Shown here: in pieces, positions 35,123-43,704 of the stretch
Numbering within the stretch: the first letter of the stretch is position 1
Layout of the letters: every line of letters starts with the position of its first letter
Assembly (NCBI GenBank): GCA_022794295.1
Contig: JAAWEO010000001.1
Span: 12,035-76,034 of the forward strand
From: Angelakisella sp.
Lineage (GTDB): Bacteria > Bacillota > Clostridia > Oscillospirales > Ruminococcaceae
DNA length: 64,000 bases
Reading direction: 5' to 3'
The notes under the pieces: generated by a model
The model's database searches: none
The model's input: only the letters and a program-made list of their open reading frames with translations
What the model was told of the DNA's origin: nothing
Program-made: the position numbers and the translations under genes

Positions 35123-36220
35123 TTACAAATAGTTTCGTGGGTTCTGTGGCACACCATCCCGAATCACCTCCAGATGGAGATGCGGCCCGGTGCTTCTGCC
35201 GGTGCTGCCGCTTTTGGCGATAACATCACCGGCAGATACGCTCTGCCCCTCGGTCACCAAAATTTCAGAGCAGTGGGCGTACATCGTCACCAGCCCGCCG
35301 CCATGGTCAATGGCGACATGGTAGCCATAGCCGGTCTGCTTGTACCGGACGAATAACACTTTGCCATCCTTCACCGCATGGACTTCTGTCCCCAAAGGGA
35401 TCGCTATATCCAACCCGGTATGGCCCTCGCTGCCCGCTCCGGTGGGGTTCTGGCGATACCCAAACTCGCTGGTGACCTTATCACGCCAGCCGCTTTCCAG
35501 AGGACTGATAAATCCGGCAGGCGAAGGGACTACCTCGGAATCTTTGGTCAGCTCTTTGATCAGATCATGGGTCCCATTTCCTCCTTCCAGATTCATGTCT
35601 GCGCTCACATCGAAGTTGTTGTACTGCACCCGCAGGTAGATCTCTGTGATGTTGGCGCTGTCATCCACCGTAACCTCCCGCCCGGCATACCTGCCCACAT
35701 TGGCATAGATAACAGGCAAATCCCGGATGGGAGCGGCGACGATGTAGGTTTCTTCTTCCTCGTAGGGATCACCGTTTTCGTCGTACTCGGTCACTGTCCG
35801 GGTGCGGGTTTCATAGGTAACGAAGCAATCTACAAAAGACTTTGCCGCTGCAGACCGCAGCCGCAGGTGATCCTGCCCGAAGTACAGAGCATAGAAAACA
35901 GCCTTGACCCGCACCGAATCAAGGCTGTCACTGCCCTCCATCTCCGATTCCACTGCCGAGATGGCTCTGTCCAACTTGGAGAAACAGGAGCGCATTTCGG
36001 TGATATAGGTCTTATACTCGGATGGCATGGTCAGTGGGATCATCCCGCCCTTGAAGGTGAGCCGCACCGCTGCGTTGTTATGGCTGGCTGTCCCTTGGAG
36101 CATGGAGCAGAGGATCACCACGATCAGGAGGAAGGGGGTGAGGATGGAGGCAACAGCGATTGCCGCCGTTTTCCAGGTCCGCTTATTGGTAAGCAAAACT
36201 GCCGCTTTCAGAGTTGTCAT
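35123..36220 (-). CDS. Membrane-anchored M23 peptidoglycan hydrolase
   Basis: A 365-aa protein. One membrane segment at about 20-42, then an extracellular region of unknown fold (about 43-245), then an M23 peptidase domain (about 255-365): GHTGLDIAIPLG gives the first zinc ligands and HLHLEVIRDG the last, with GYGYHVAIDHGGGLVTMYAHCS between them. The M23 motif spacing is intact, so it should cut cell-wall peptide cross-bridges. It takes the role of the transfer-specific wall hydrolase (VirB1/CwlT analogue). Starts 5 bp downstream of the PAPS reductase-like gene. Confidence 0.92.
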   Translation of the reverse strand: MTTLKAAVLLTNKRTWKTAAIAVASILTPFLLIVVILCSMLQGTASHNNAAVRLTFKGGMIPLTMPSEYKTYITEMRSCFSKLDRAISAVESEMEGSDSLDSVRVKAVFYALYFGQDHLRLRSAAAKSFVDCFVTYETRTRTVTEYDENGDPYEEEETYIVAAPIRDLPVIYANVGRYAGREVTVDDSANITEIYLRVQYNNFDVSADMNLEGGNGTHDLIKELTKDSEVVPSPAGFISPLESGWRDKVTSEFGYRQNPTGAGSEGHTGLDIAIPLGTEVHAVKDGKVLFVRYKQTGYGYHVAIDHGGGLVTMYAHCSEILVTEGQSVSAGDVIAKSGSTGRSTGPHLHLEVIRDGVPQNPRNYL

Positions 36221-36225
36221 CTTCG

Positions 36226-37014
36226 TTACCCTCCATCATAGCAGCCGCAGGGCAAATCTGTTTCCGGGAACAGACCGCATATTGCTGTTTGCTCTTTGTC
36301 ACCTTCTACAAAATCCTCCCACGCCCAATTCCGCCCCAACCCTCTAACTGTAATGAGATTTGGCTTCGCTTTTCGCTCAATGGCGATTGCCCGGTCATAC
36401 AGATCCCGGTGCCGGTGGTAGAGGGTTCGAATCTCGCTTTTCTTCATGCTGGGGCAGAAAAAACAGGAGGATTTGCCCGGCTGCGGCAAGCCCTCCTGCT
36501 CAATTGCTTTTAGACAGTCCTCTCGAAACCATCCCCAATCGATGAGAGGATATTCGTTTCGGTATTTCCTGTCTTGGATGTCATAGACAACAGCGTGGTT
36601 TCTCCGCCGCTCCTCCCCGGCATCATAGCCGATGAACTTTACGATCCGCTCCCCCCGATCCCATACCTCCCGGCATAGGGGATGGTTATTGCAGAACTTC
36701 TCCTGCGGGGCGACCTTGTGCTTTAGGGAACACGTTTTATGGCCATAGGCGATGGAGGGGAGAGAAGCAGAACGCAGACACTCCTCCTCCAAGGTCAGCC
36801 GATTTCCGTCTTGATCGGTGTACTGCACGATGATGATCTTCGGCAGTCCATGGGTTTCCAGCCACTGATCCATAATGGGCAGGTAATCGTAGGTATAAGG
36901 CTGTTCCCCGCCAGTGTCGGCAAAAAGGATGAGGTCTACGGGAATATTTCGCTGATGCAGGCCGATGAGCATAGCGGTGCTGTTGACACCGCCGCCATAG
37001 CTGAGGATGTTCAC
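36226..37014 (-). CDS. PAPS reductase-like PP-loop protein
   Basis: A 262-aa protein from GTG 37014, which shares its first base with the stop TAG of the VirB4 gene. The PP-loop is ILSYGGGVNSTAMLIG at residues 3-18. GRERRRNHAVVYDI-like and LIDWGW blocks follow, and SCFFCPSMKKSEIR at about 205 carries a CxxC that may bind a metal cluster. The PP-loop family activates substrates by adenylation or handles sulfur; similar proteins occur in conjugative elements of Firmicutes and in the DNA phosphorothioation system (DndC). Its exact reaction on this element is unknown. Confidence 0.82.
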   Translation of the reverse strand: MNILSYGGGVNSTAMLIGLHQRNIPVDLILFADTGGEQPYTYDYLPIMDQWLETHGLPKIIIVQYTDQDGNRLTLEEECLRSASLPSIAYGHKTCSLKHKVAPQEKFCNNHPLCREVWDRGERIVKFIGYDAGEERRRNHAVVYDIQDRKYRNEYPLIDWGWFREDCLKAIEQEGLPQPGKSSCFFCPSMKKSEIRTLYHRHRDLYDRAIAIERKAKPNLITVRGLGRNWAWEDFVEGDKEQTAICGLFPETDLPCGCYDGG

Positions 37015-39377
37015 TATCTACCACCTCCAGTCCCATACAGCGCCAGCTTATGCTCCGGCGTTTTCACCACCAAGTTATACCGCTCCGCCCCGCACTGATA
37101 AAGACAGCACCCGGTCTGACAGTCCAGGATCAGCTTGTACTCGGTTTCTTCCAGCTGGAGGGCGTCCATATAGGCCCGTTTATCGATAGTGCCGGGGTGG
37201 AACAGAAAATGATGGACAGGAATGGAAAACAGCGGCTTGGTCATCTCGGCAACATTTTGCAGCAAAAAATCCTCGATATTCTGGCTGGCAAGGACGATCA
37301 TGCTGTTGCGCTTGCGGACACGCTTCATGGCGTTGCGGATGTAGGCAACTGCCACCGGATTGGACAGGAAAACATGGAGCTCCTCAAACACACCAGCGGT
37401 ATTACCCCCAGAGATAAGAGCGTGGCTGATATACGAAAGGATATTGAACAGCATGGCATCCTTAATGTTCTTGCCACTCTCCATCAGGTCTTTGACCCCG
37501 AAGGTGACAAACCGGCTGGCATCGATGTTGGTGTGTCCGTTGAAGAACTTGGAATCTGACCCTTTGCAGAGGGAATGGAGACCCAGCAGCGCAGACCGCA
37601 GCAGCTCCGGGGTGTACAGCTCCTCCCTTGTTCCTTCCGCCTTGATTTGCTGGTACTCAGTGTCCATGAGGTCGTACAGGTCGGAGAGGATGGGGTAATC
37701 AACAGGGGACAACACAGAAAAATCCGTTGTATCTTCGATATGCCACCTTTTGTACAACCGCCCCAACATGATCTCAATGGTGTCGATCTGCCCGTCATCG
37801 AAGGGCTTATAGCTGCGGAAGAAATCCCGCAGGAAGGAGATGTGCTGGGAAAGGAGAGTGCTGGCCCGGAATGCTTCCGGTACATCCCCTTCGGAGGAAT
37901 CATCCATGTTGCTCCACATCCTCGGCTCCAGCACATTGATAAGGTTCTTTCCGCTGGTGAGGTCAAGATAGGCCCCGCCCAGCCTGCGGGTGATCTCCTC
38001 GTACTCGTTTTCCGGGTCTAAACAGATCACTCGCTTGCCGCTCTCCAAAATATTGCAGAGCAGGAGCTTCAGCAGAAAACTTTTCCCCTTGCCGGAACTG
38101 CCCAAAATGAGGGTGTTGGCGTTGGACTTATCTGCCGCTCGCCGCTCCAAATCAACGATGATGGAGGAGCCGTATTTGTCGTACCCGATGTAAAACCCGT
38201 TGGGATCGGTCTTGCCAGTATAGGCGAAAGGGAACAGATTTGCCACACTGGAGGCCGGGAGCATTCTCTCAAATTCTTCCCCAAAGGCGTTCCAGCCAGA
38301 TGGCATCACCGAGAGGAATCCGTCCTGCTGGCAGAGGTGCAGCCGGTCCACGCTGATCTTCCCCCGGCCCAGCTCCGCCTCCACGCTGTCCCGCAGTTCG
38401 GAAAACTCCTGCTCACTTTTGGCGATGAGTTCAATGTAAACTGCTGTGTGAAAAAACGGTTCTCGGTTACGATGGGCGGTGCGGATCATGTTGGACACAT
38501 CCTCCAGATTACTTTGGGCCTCCACCATCTCCCGGATGTCGGTACTTCCACCCTTGAAGCGGTTGGCCTTATCTGCCGCCTGTAAAATTTTCCGCTCCTC
38601 TGCCGGAGAAACCAGGCGAGTGTAGATGTGCAGGGTCACTCCGGCCCGTTCACCCAACCGCTGAAGGAGGGCCTGTTCCTCGGTGGAGGTGGGGTATCCC
38701 CGCACTGCCCAGACGCACCGATAGGTGTTGCCCACCAGATACCGGTCTATCTCAAATTTAATGGCGGCGGGAGCGATGAGGTCAAGGAAGGTCTGGAGGA
38801 CTTCATCTTCCTCCATAATGCTTGCGGCTTTGTAGTCGCTCTGTCCGTTTTTGAGAAGCCACCGCTGTCCGTCGAAATCATCGTACCCCTCACTGATGAC
38901 ATCTTGGGAGAAATAGACCGCAAGGATTCTTTTTATATCCTCATATCCGGCCCTGCGGACAGTAAAGCCCTGCTCCCGGATGGTCTTTTCCAGCCGGGAA
39001 AGATAGGGGTACATCTCCCGCTCCCCGATGTTGCGGGGCCGCACGATAAGCATAAACTCTCTGGCAGTGGCGGTGCGGCTCTGGATCTCGTCCAGATGCC
39101 GCAGGTCACGCTCCAGCAGGGAACGGATGGGAATGCTTTCCTCCTGTTCGATCCTGCCGGTGAGATACCTCTTGTTATGCTCGAAGCTCTCACGAGAATT
39201 GAGGCAAAGCAGTTCCACTTCGGTGAAGCCCTTGAGGACATTCATAAGGGCATTGACCCTTGCCTTGAGACTTTCTCTGGACAGCACCGACACATTGGTG
39301 GGCTGGATCAGGAAAAGCACAATTTCTTCGCCTCTGGGCGTGATGATGCTATGCTCGGTGATCCGCTCCACCTGCAT
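37014..39377 (-). CDS. VirB4-like conjugation ATPase
   Basis: A 787-aa ATPase of the type IV secretion machine, cytoplasmic at the channel base. The N-terminal 400 residues form the VirB4/TraE-like domain, with QMVEAQSNLEDV-type helices. Walker A is LGSSGKGKSFLL at about 424-435, and the Walker B region contains GVFEELHVFLSNP. The SQNIEDFLLQNV stretch before it is a standard sensor. The first 10 codons overlap the PrgI gene. Family member of the Tn916/Tn1549 type conjugation ATPases. Confidence 0.94.
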   Translation of the reverse strand: MQVERITEHSIITPRGEEIVLFLIQPTNVSVLSRESLKARVNALMNVLKGFTEVELLCLNSRESFEHNKRYLTGRIEQEESIPIRSLLERDLRHLDEIQSRTATAREFMLIVRPRNIGEREMYPYLSRLEKTIREQGFTVRRAGYEDIKRILAVYFSQDVISEGYDDFDGQRWLLKNGQSDYKAASIMEEDEVLQTFLDLIAPAAIKFEIDRYLVGNTYRCVWAVRGYPTSTEEQALLQRLGERAGVTLHIYTRLVSPAEERKILQAADKANRFKGGSTDIREMVEAQSNLEDVSNMIRTAHRNREPFFHTAVYIELIAKSEQEFSELRDSVEAELGRGKISVDRLHLCQQDGFLSVMPSGWNAFGEEFERMLPASSVANLFPFAYTGKTDPNGFYIGYDKYGSSIIVDLERRAADKSNANTLILGSSGKGKSFLLKLLLCNILESGKRVICLDPENEYEEITRRLGGAYLDLTSGKNLINVLEPRMWSNMDDSSEGDVPEAFRASTLLSQHISFLRDFFRSYKPFDDGQIDTIEIMLGRLYKRWHIEDTTDFSVLSPVDYPILSDLYDLMDTEYQQIKAEGTREELYTPELLRSALLGLHSLCKGSDSKFFNGHTNIDASRFVTFGVKDLMESGKNIKDAMLFNILSYISHALISGGNTAGVFEELHVFLSNPVAVAYIRNAMKRVRKRNSMIVLASQNIEDFLLQNVAEMTKPLFSIPVHHFLFHPGTIDKRAYMDALQLEETEYKLILDCQTGCCLYQCGAERYNLVVKTPEHKLALYGTGGGR

Positions 39378-39702
39378 GAGGTTTCGGGTGCTTCTTCTTT
39401 TTCGCTTCTCTGTAATTTTCGTCTTTGGTCACCTCCGCATGAAAAGGGGAGGCCCAGCGATACAGCCGAGGCCTCCCGATAAAATAGACGCCTGCCTTGC
39501 GGATAAAATCCAAGATACAGGCGTCCTCGAACCGTATGGTCAAAAACAGATACAGCGTAGCGATGGCAGCAAAAAACGGTGTTCGGAATTGGGCCAGGGC
39601 CGCAACGCCGAACACTGCCAGCAGCCCGCCGATTGCAATGTCCCGCAGCCGCCACAGCCACAGGGTTGGGGCGGCTTTCAGATTTTCCGGGTAGATGTAC
39701 AT
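39349..39702 (-). CDS. PrgI/VirB3-like membrane protein
   Basis: A 117-aa protein with two membrane segments at about 20-40 and 45-62, then a basic cytoplasmic tail: the usual shape of PrgI/VirB3-like proteins that precede VirB4. The opening MYIYPENLKAAPTLWLW is typical of PrgI. Its 3' end overlaps the VirB4 start by 29 bp, an arrangement seen in many Gram-positive elements. Acts as an inner part of the channel. Confidence 0.88.
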   Translation of the reverse strand: MYIYPENLKAAPTLWLWRLRDIAIGGLLAVFGVAALAQFRTPFFAAIATLYLFLTIRFEDACILDFIRKAGVYFIGRPRLYRWASPFHAEVTKDENYREAKKKKHPKPHAGGADHRA

Positions 39703-39712
39703 AGAACACCCC

Positions 39713-40567
39713 CTACATCGTCATTTTGGGAAATGACTGGCCCTGTTCCATCTCCTGTGCCTGCCGAAGGGTGAGCGGGCGGGACAGGATGCCATCGATC
39801 TCCTTCTCCGGCATAAACAAATGCAGATTCTGATTGGCGTAGCGGCTTTCGTGGTAGAGCAGTACGCCGCACAGCTCCCCCATCACCTTGCAGGCATCCA
39901 AGCTGTTTTCCAGTGTTTTCATGGTCCCCAACGAAAGGGTATTTTTAGGGCTGCCAAAATCCCCCCGAATAAAGCAATCCACATAGATCCCCTCTGAGCC
40001 GCCGAAGCTGGGAACAGCGCAGAGGTCAAACTGATAATCCGCTATCAGGGCTTCATCATCTTCTTCAGGCAAAGTATAGTCCTCAATTTCCCCAAAGCGT
40101 TCCCAGTCGCCGCTCTCCTTCGCCGATTCCACGACCTTCCGAAACAGCTTCCCTCCGGTGAGCCGCATCGCCTTTGCTTCCTTGTGGAGCCACTGTTGAA
40201 ACTGTTCCTCCGGGGAGTGCCATTGGCATATTTGTCCTGCTATGACCGGAATCACATCCTCAAAAGGCTGTCCGTCCTCCCCATCGGAGAGCTTTTGCGA
40301 CAAATCTTCTTTGTCGTCCTCGTTCAGCTTTTCCAACATGAGGGTCAGCATGACGCAGTCCTTGACGGATGTTCCGGTATTGACAAGCTGTTCCTTCAAA
40401 ACAGCATCCAACTGATTGTTTCCTGTTTTGAAAGTGATCTCTGCCTCGCCATAGCTGATGAAATAAGGCACACTGCCCTGTATCAGCTCCGGCAGGGCAC
40501 AGGGCAGAAAGAGGGAACAGCCATTTCCGGTTCGCTCGGCCAGTTTGATTTTGATCATATCGTTCAT
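39713..40567 (-). CDS. Element protein of unknown function, DUF6329-like
   Basis: A 284-aa soluble protein with no membrane segment. The C-terminal half repeats a beta-strand pattern (LSLGTMKTLENSLDACKVMGELCGVLLYHESRY) seen in several proteins of this element family; I recall the name DUF6329 for such proteins. It ends in SFPKMTM, one of the short Met-Thr-hydrophobic tails found in several unrelated proteins of this element. ATG 40567 follows GGAGGTGAAA. Function unknown. Confidence 0.65.
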   Translation of the reverse strand: MNDMIKIKLAERTGNGCSLFLPCALPELIQGSVPYFISYGEAEITFKTGNNQLDAVLKEQLVNTGTSVKDCVMLTLMLEKLNEDDKEDLSQKLSDGEDGQPFEDVIPVIAGQICQWHSPEEQFQQWLHKEAKAMRLTGGKLFRKVVESAKESGDWERFGEIEDYTLPEEDDEALIADYQFDLCAVPSFGGSEGIYVDCFIRGDFGSPKNTLSLGTMKTLENSLDACKVMGELCGVLLYHESRYANQNLHLFMPEKEIDGILSRPLTLRQAQEMEQGQSFPKMTM

Positions 40568-40592
40568 GTCGTTTCACCTCCGCAAATAAAAA

Positions 40593-40616
40593 GGCCCTGC
40601 GGTTTTTAGCAAGGCC
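40593..40616 (-). terminator. Attenuator-like hairpin
   Basis: On the minus strand GGCCTTGC and GCAGGGCC pair (one mismatch) around AAAAACC and are followed by TTTTTATTT. It lies between the RHH-like gene and the DUF6329-like gene, so read-through may be partial. Confidence 0.75.
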
Positions 40617-40647
40617 CGGTTTTGATTCAGCTTTCGCCGCTGACTTT

Positions 40648-40953
40648 TTATTCTTCTGTGCTTTCCTCCCATTCTGCCAGCGCCGCCTCCACCAGTCCTA
40701 CGATGAATTCTTTTTGGCTCAGCCCATTGTGGGCGGCAAGGTAAGCCTTAATTTTCTGGAACAATTCCTCCGACACCTGGAATGCCAATGTTCTGGATTT
40801 GCTGTTCATATCCTTTTCCCCTCCCTCGAAATGTTCCCGCAGGATCCGCTCCACATACTGACCCAGTGTCTGCCCCAGCCGCTCCTGTTCCTCTTGGACC
40901 TTTCGGTGCAGCTCCGGTGAGATGGGAGCGCACAGATTCTTTTTCTCTGCCAT
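40648..40953 (-). CDS. Ribbon-helix-helix-like DNA-binding protein
   Basis: A 101-aa protein from ATG 40953. Two similar halves: APISPELHRKVQEEQERLGQ (residues 8-27) and LAFQVSEELFQKIKAYLAAHNG (residues 57-78), each a strand followed by a helix of RHH type. Such proteins regulate transfer genes or act as antitoxin-like repressors; a toxin partner is not apparent nearby. The gene is on the minus-strand transcript between the SLOG protein and the DUF6329-like protein. Confidence 0.75.
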   Translation of the reverse strand: MAEKKNLCAPISPELHRKVQEEQERLGQTLGQYVERILREHFEGGEKDMNSKSRTLAFQVSEELFQKIKAYLAAHNGLSQKEFIVGLVEAALAEWEESTEE

Positions 40954-41041
40954 TTTTTCCTCCCCTTTCTGTCTGTGGCAAAGCAAAGTATAGCGGGAAC
41001 GGGGTGAGAAAGCTATTCACCAAAGGCAACGAAGAGCTTGC

Positions 41042-41584
41042 CTAAAATGAAGCAAGATCAACATATCTGTTTTTTGTGATTTCCAAGGTGATAGGCTCGA
41101 TGCATATGATCTCCTTCTTCTGCTGTTGGGCATAGCGAACTGTTGCCGCTGTTCCTCCAGATGGACTTCCATCGTAGACCGCCAGCAGAATGGAGGCACT
41201 GTCCACCAATCGCCTGTTCCGCGCCAGCATACAGCCGCTGTAATATTGCCGACCAACATATGAGATAGAATCGGCCTGTACCAAAATCTCTCGATAGGCT
41301 TTTTGGGCTGGTGGACTCCATCTTTTATCTTGATCTTCGCAGGGCAGAACACAGTGAAGTGTTACCGCAGGATCTTCTTTGCGGAGAGCGAGGACAGCCT
41401 GTGCGGCCCAAGAATCCACCCCAAGGGCCATCCCGGAAAAGAAGGCTTTTACCCCCGCCTGATGCAAGGCTTTGATCTCACAGCAAAGGACCGCTTTCAA
41501 AGCAGCGCAGCGGGGATCGGTTTCATGAAAGCCCCAGGGAAAGCGTTGGGGCCGATGACCGGTAAAGGCACAGGAAGTTCCCAT
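41042..41584 (-). CDS. SLOG-family (YpsA/DUF1273-like) protein
   Basis: A 180-aa protein from ATG 41584, after GGAGAG. The start CAFTGHRPQRFPWGF, the VKAFFSGMALGVDSWAAQ block and the NRRLVDSASILLAVYDG block are signatures of DUF1273, a SLOG-superfamily nucleotide-derivative-binding fold. Members occur on many conjugative elements and phages; a nucleotide-sensing role is likely but not proven. Diverges from the XRE regulator at 41725 across three operators. Confidence 0.9.
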   Translation of the reverse strand: MGTSCAFTGHRPQRFPWGFHETDPRCAALKAVLCCEIKALHQAGVKAFFSGMALGVDSWAAQAVLALRKEDPAVTLHCVLPCEDQDKRWSPPAQKAYREILVQADSISYVGRQYYSGCMLARNRRLVDSASILLAVYDGSPSGGTAATVRYAQQQKKEIICIEPITLEITKNRYVDLASF

Positions 41585-41618
41585 GGTGATCTCTCCTATC
41601 ATGAATAATACAGTGATT

Positions 41619-41711
41619 AGTGACATATCACTACTATACCACAAATTCCGCAGTTAGTGAACAGTCACTAACAAGCGGTGTTCAAATCATCTACCATAGT
41701 GACAAATCACT
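41619..41711. promoter_or_regulatory. Three AGTGA-N4-TCACT operators
   Basis: Perfect inverted repeats AGTGACATATCACT (41619-41632), AGTGAACAGTCACT (41656-41669, within a 20-bp dyad 41653-41672) and AGTGACAAATCACT (41698-41711) separate the divergent SLOG and XRE genes. The spacing is about 37 and 42 bp. The middle one overlaps a TTCACT -35 hexamer of the leftward promoter, with TATAGT (41638-41633) as -10. They are almost certainly binding sites of the XRE regulator next door. Confidence 0.88.
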
Positions 41712-41724
41712 TGGAGGGGTTTGT

Positions 41725-41967
41725 ATGAATACCAGAGAAACTGTTGCCGCCCGGATCCGCCAGCTTTGTGACGAGCGGGGGATCACCCCCAACGGCCTCA
41801 GCAACATTTCCGCTGTGCCGCAGGCCACCATAAAGAGCATCCTCAATGGGGAAAGCCAGAATCCGGGGATCGTCACCATAAAAAAGCTGTGCGATGGCTT
41901 TGAGATCACCCTTGGTGAGTTTTTCTCCACACCGGAGTTTGACGAATTGGAGCAGGAGATCTGCTAA
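41725..41967 (+). CDS. XRE-family regulator of the element
   Basis: An 80-aa regulator, ATG 41725 after GGAGGGG. It is a single Cro/C1-type HTH: RIRQLCDERGITPNGLSN, then VPQATIKSILNGESQNPG as recognition helix and turn, and ITLGEFFSTPEFDELEQEI at the end. The gene stands against the minus-strand transfer operon and faces the SLOG gene. Three AGTGA-N4-TCACT operators flank its start, so it probably represses both promoters. Confidence 0.92.
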   Translation: MNTRETVAARIRQLCDERGITPNGLSNISAVPQATIKSILNGESQNPGIVTIKKLCDGFEITLGEFFSTPEFDELEQEIC

Positions 41968-41982
41968 AGGAATGATACTGTG

Positions 41983-43692
41983 TCACGACTGCTCTTTTTG
42001 TAGAAAATAGGCGATCCCCCGGAGAATGTACTCCACGCAGGGGATCGCCACGCTGTTGCCCAAAGCCTTATACCGGGCCGAATCGGCGGCCCCCGGTATG
42101 GCTGTCCAGCCATCCGGGAAGCCCTGTAAACGCTCGCATTCCAGCGGCGTCAGGCGGCGGATCAGCCGGGGTGTTTTGCTTTCCGTATCCAAGATCAAAT
42201 CCGTAGCGTCTTTATGCTGGCGGGCGCTTTGGGTGCTGGCAATATCGTCCGGCTGAAATTCATCTACCCGCTGCCGGTTAAAGACTGCATGGTGGTCAAC
42301 GGCGTTTCCGGTGATACAGTAGACCGGCTCGGTATCCGTCTCCACCACAAGAGAGGTATTGTTGCCGCCTGTCCCGTAGGCGGCAGAGATGGTGGGGGCG
42401 GCATCGTGGGGGCCGGTGCATCTGCTGTCCAAAGTGTGATTCTCGAACACCAGCGGCTGATGTCCCCGCATCTGTGCCCGAAGGGTGGCGGTCCGGTCAT
42501 AGGTGCAGCCCATCCGCTCCCCTCCCTGGTCATTGAGGCAGAGGACACCCGCCCCTTTGCCGCCCGATTTAAGGGTGGGGGCACAGTCCTCCTGATACCC
42601 GATCCCTCTTGCGGAGGCGCTTGTTTCCGGACAAAAGCCCGCCGCGATGAAGGTCTGCTGTTTCATTCCGGGCTGCGCCCCCAGCGCTCCGGCTATATCA
42701 TAGAGGTCACGCACCTCATTCCGCTGGTTGGCGGCAAAAGCAATGACGCCATTCCTCCCTGTGGACATTCCGCAGTTGCTTCCAAGGGTGGCAGAAACAT
42801 CTCCGGTCAGGTCTCCATTGCAGCCATCGAAGCCCTCTGCCACAAAGGTCTGCATCTGCATATTGGTGGTAGCCATGAGAGCCCCGGCCACACCCCCCAA
42901 GTCTATGGTTTCCTCTCTTTGGTTTATGTGGAAAGCGAAGATGTCCTTTTCACCCCCGCTTGCAGTTCCAGCGCTTCCCGTAGCTGCGGCGGCAGCTCCT
43001 TCCCACGCTCTCTGGCCCTCCGCAGGATCCCCAAACAGGCGGCTTTGCTCAAATAGTATTTCGGGAGCGGATGTTCCTCCAAGATCCGCGACAAGGAAGA
43101 TGCGCCTCCTTCGTTGTGGGGTCTGGGGCCAGTATTGAGCATCCAGGACACGCCAAGCGAGGGAGAATCCCGTTCCCAGGATGGCCCCAGCAGGTTCCCA
43201 CCGCCCGGACGGAGGTCGAGGAACAGATACGGCCCCGTCCGCGATCCGGCAGGTCTCCTCAAGGACGATGCGGAAGTCCTCCCCTTTTTCCGTCCCGCTG
43301 GAGAAGGCCCCGGGGACATTTTCCCACAAAAAGTATCTGGGCCGAACAGACTCAGCTGGCCGCCCCCTTCGTAATTCTGCATCTCTCATCTCCTTTGCGA
43401 TCCGCACCTGTTCCATAAAAAGGCCGGAGCGGGAGCCGGCGAGACCGGCCCTCGCCCCAGCCACGCTTAAATCCTGGCAGGGCGAGCCTCCACAGATGAT
43501 GTCCACCGGCGGCAATTCCGCCCCGTTCAGCTGGGTGATGTCCCCCATATGGGCCATCGCCGGAAATCGGAGCTTTGTCACCCGGATAGGGAAGGCTTCG
43601 ATCTCGCTGGCCCAAAGAGTAATGATGCCATTGCGCTGAGCTGCGAGAGGAAATCCGCCAATGCCATCGAAGAGGCTCCCCATTGTCATCAT
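41983..43692 (-). CDS. C5-cytosine DNA methyltransferase, orphan
   Basis: A 569-aa enzyme from ATG 43692 after GGAGGTGG. SLFDGIGGFPLAA is motif I, ICGGSPCQDLS with the catalytic Cys is motif IV, FLWENVPGA is motif VI, QRRRRIFLVADL is motif VIII, and LTPLECERLQGFPDGW is motif IX-X. Between VIII and IX is an insertion of about 230 residues, with repeated GTGGNNTSL-like and QMQTFVAEGF segments, larger than in most members. No restriction gene is adjacent. It probably protects element DNA or modifies the recipient genome; the target sequence cannot be inferred. Confidence 0.92.
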   Translation of the reverse strand: MMTMGSLFDGIGGFPLAAQRNGIITLWASEIEAFPIRVTKLRFPAMAHMGDITQLNGAELPPVDIICGGSPCQDLSVAGARAGLAGSRSGLFMEQVRIAKEMRDAELRRGRPAESVRPRYFLWENVPGAFSSGTEKGEDFRIVLEETCRIADGAVSVPRPPSGRWEPAGAILGTGFSLAWRVLDAQYWPQTPQRRRRIFLVADLGGTSAPEILFEQSRLFGDPAEGQRAWEGAAAAATGSAGTASGGEKDIFAFHINQREETIDLGGVAGALMATTNMQMQTFVAEGFDGCNGDLTGDVSATLGSNCGMSTGRNGVIAFAANQRNEVRDLYDIAGALGAQPGMKQQTFIAAGFCPETSASARGIGYQEDCAPTLKSGGKGAGVLCLNDQGGERMGCTYDRTATLRAQMRGHQPLVFENHTLDSRCTGPHDAAPTISAAYGTGGNNTSLVVETDTEPVYCITGNAVDHHAVFNRQRVDEFQPDDIASTQSARQHKDATDLILDTESKTPRLIRRLTPLECERLQGFPDGWTAIPGAADSARYKALGNSVAIPCVEYILRGIAYFLQKEQS

Positions 43693-43704
43693 AGAGACCA
43701 CCTC

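Noticed and set aside
36410..36440. GGGTTCGAATC, a T-arm-like stretch suggestive of a tRNA
   Set aside because: No acceptor or anticodon stem can be built around it and it lies inside the PP-loop enzyme gene.
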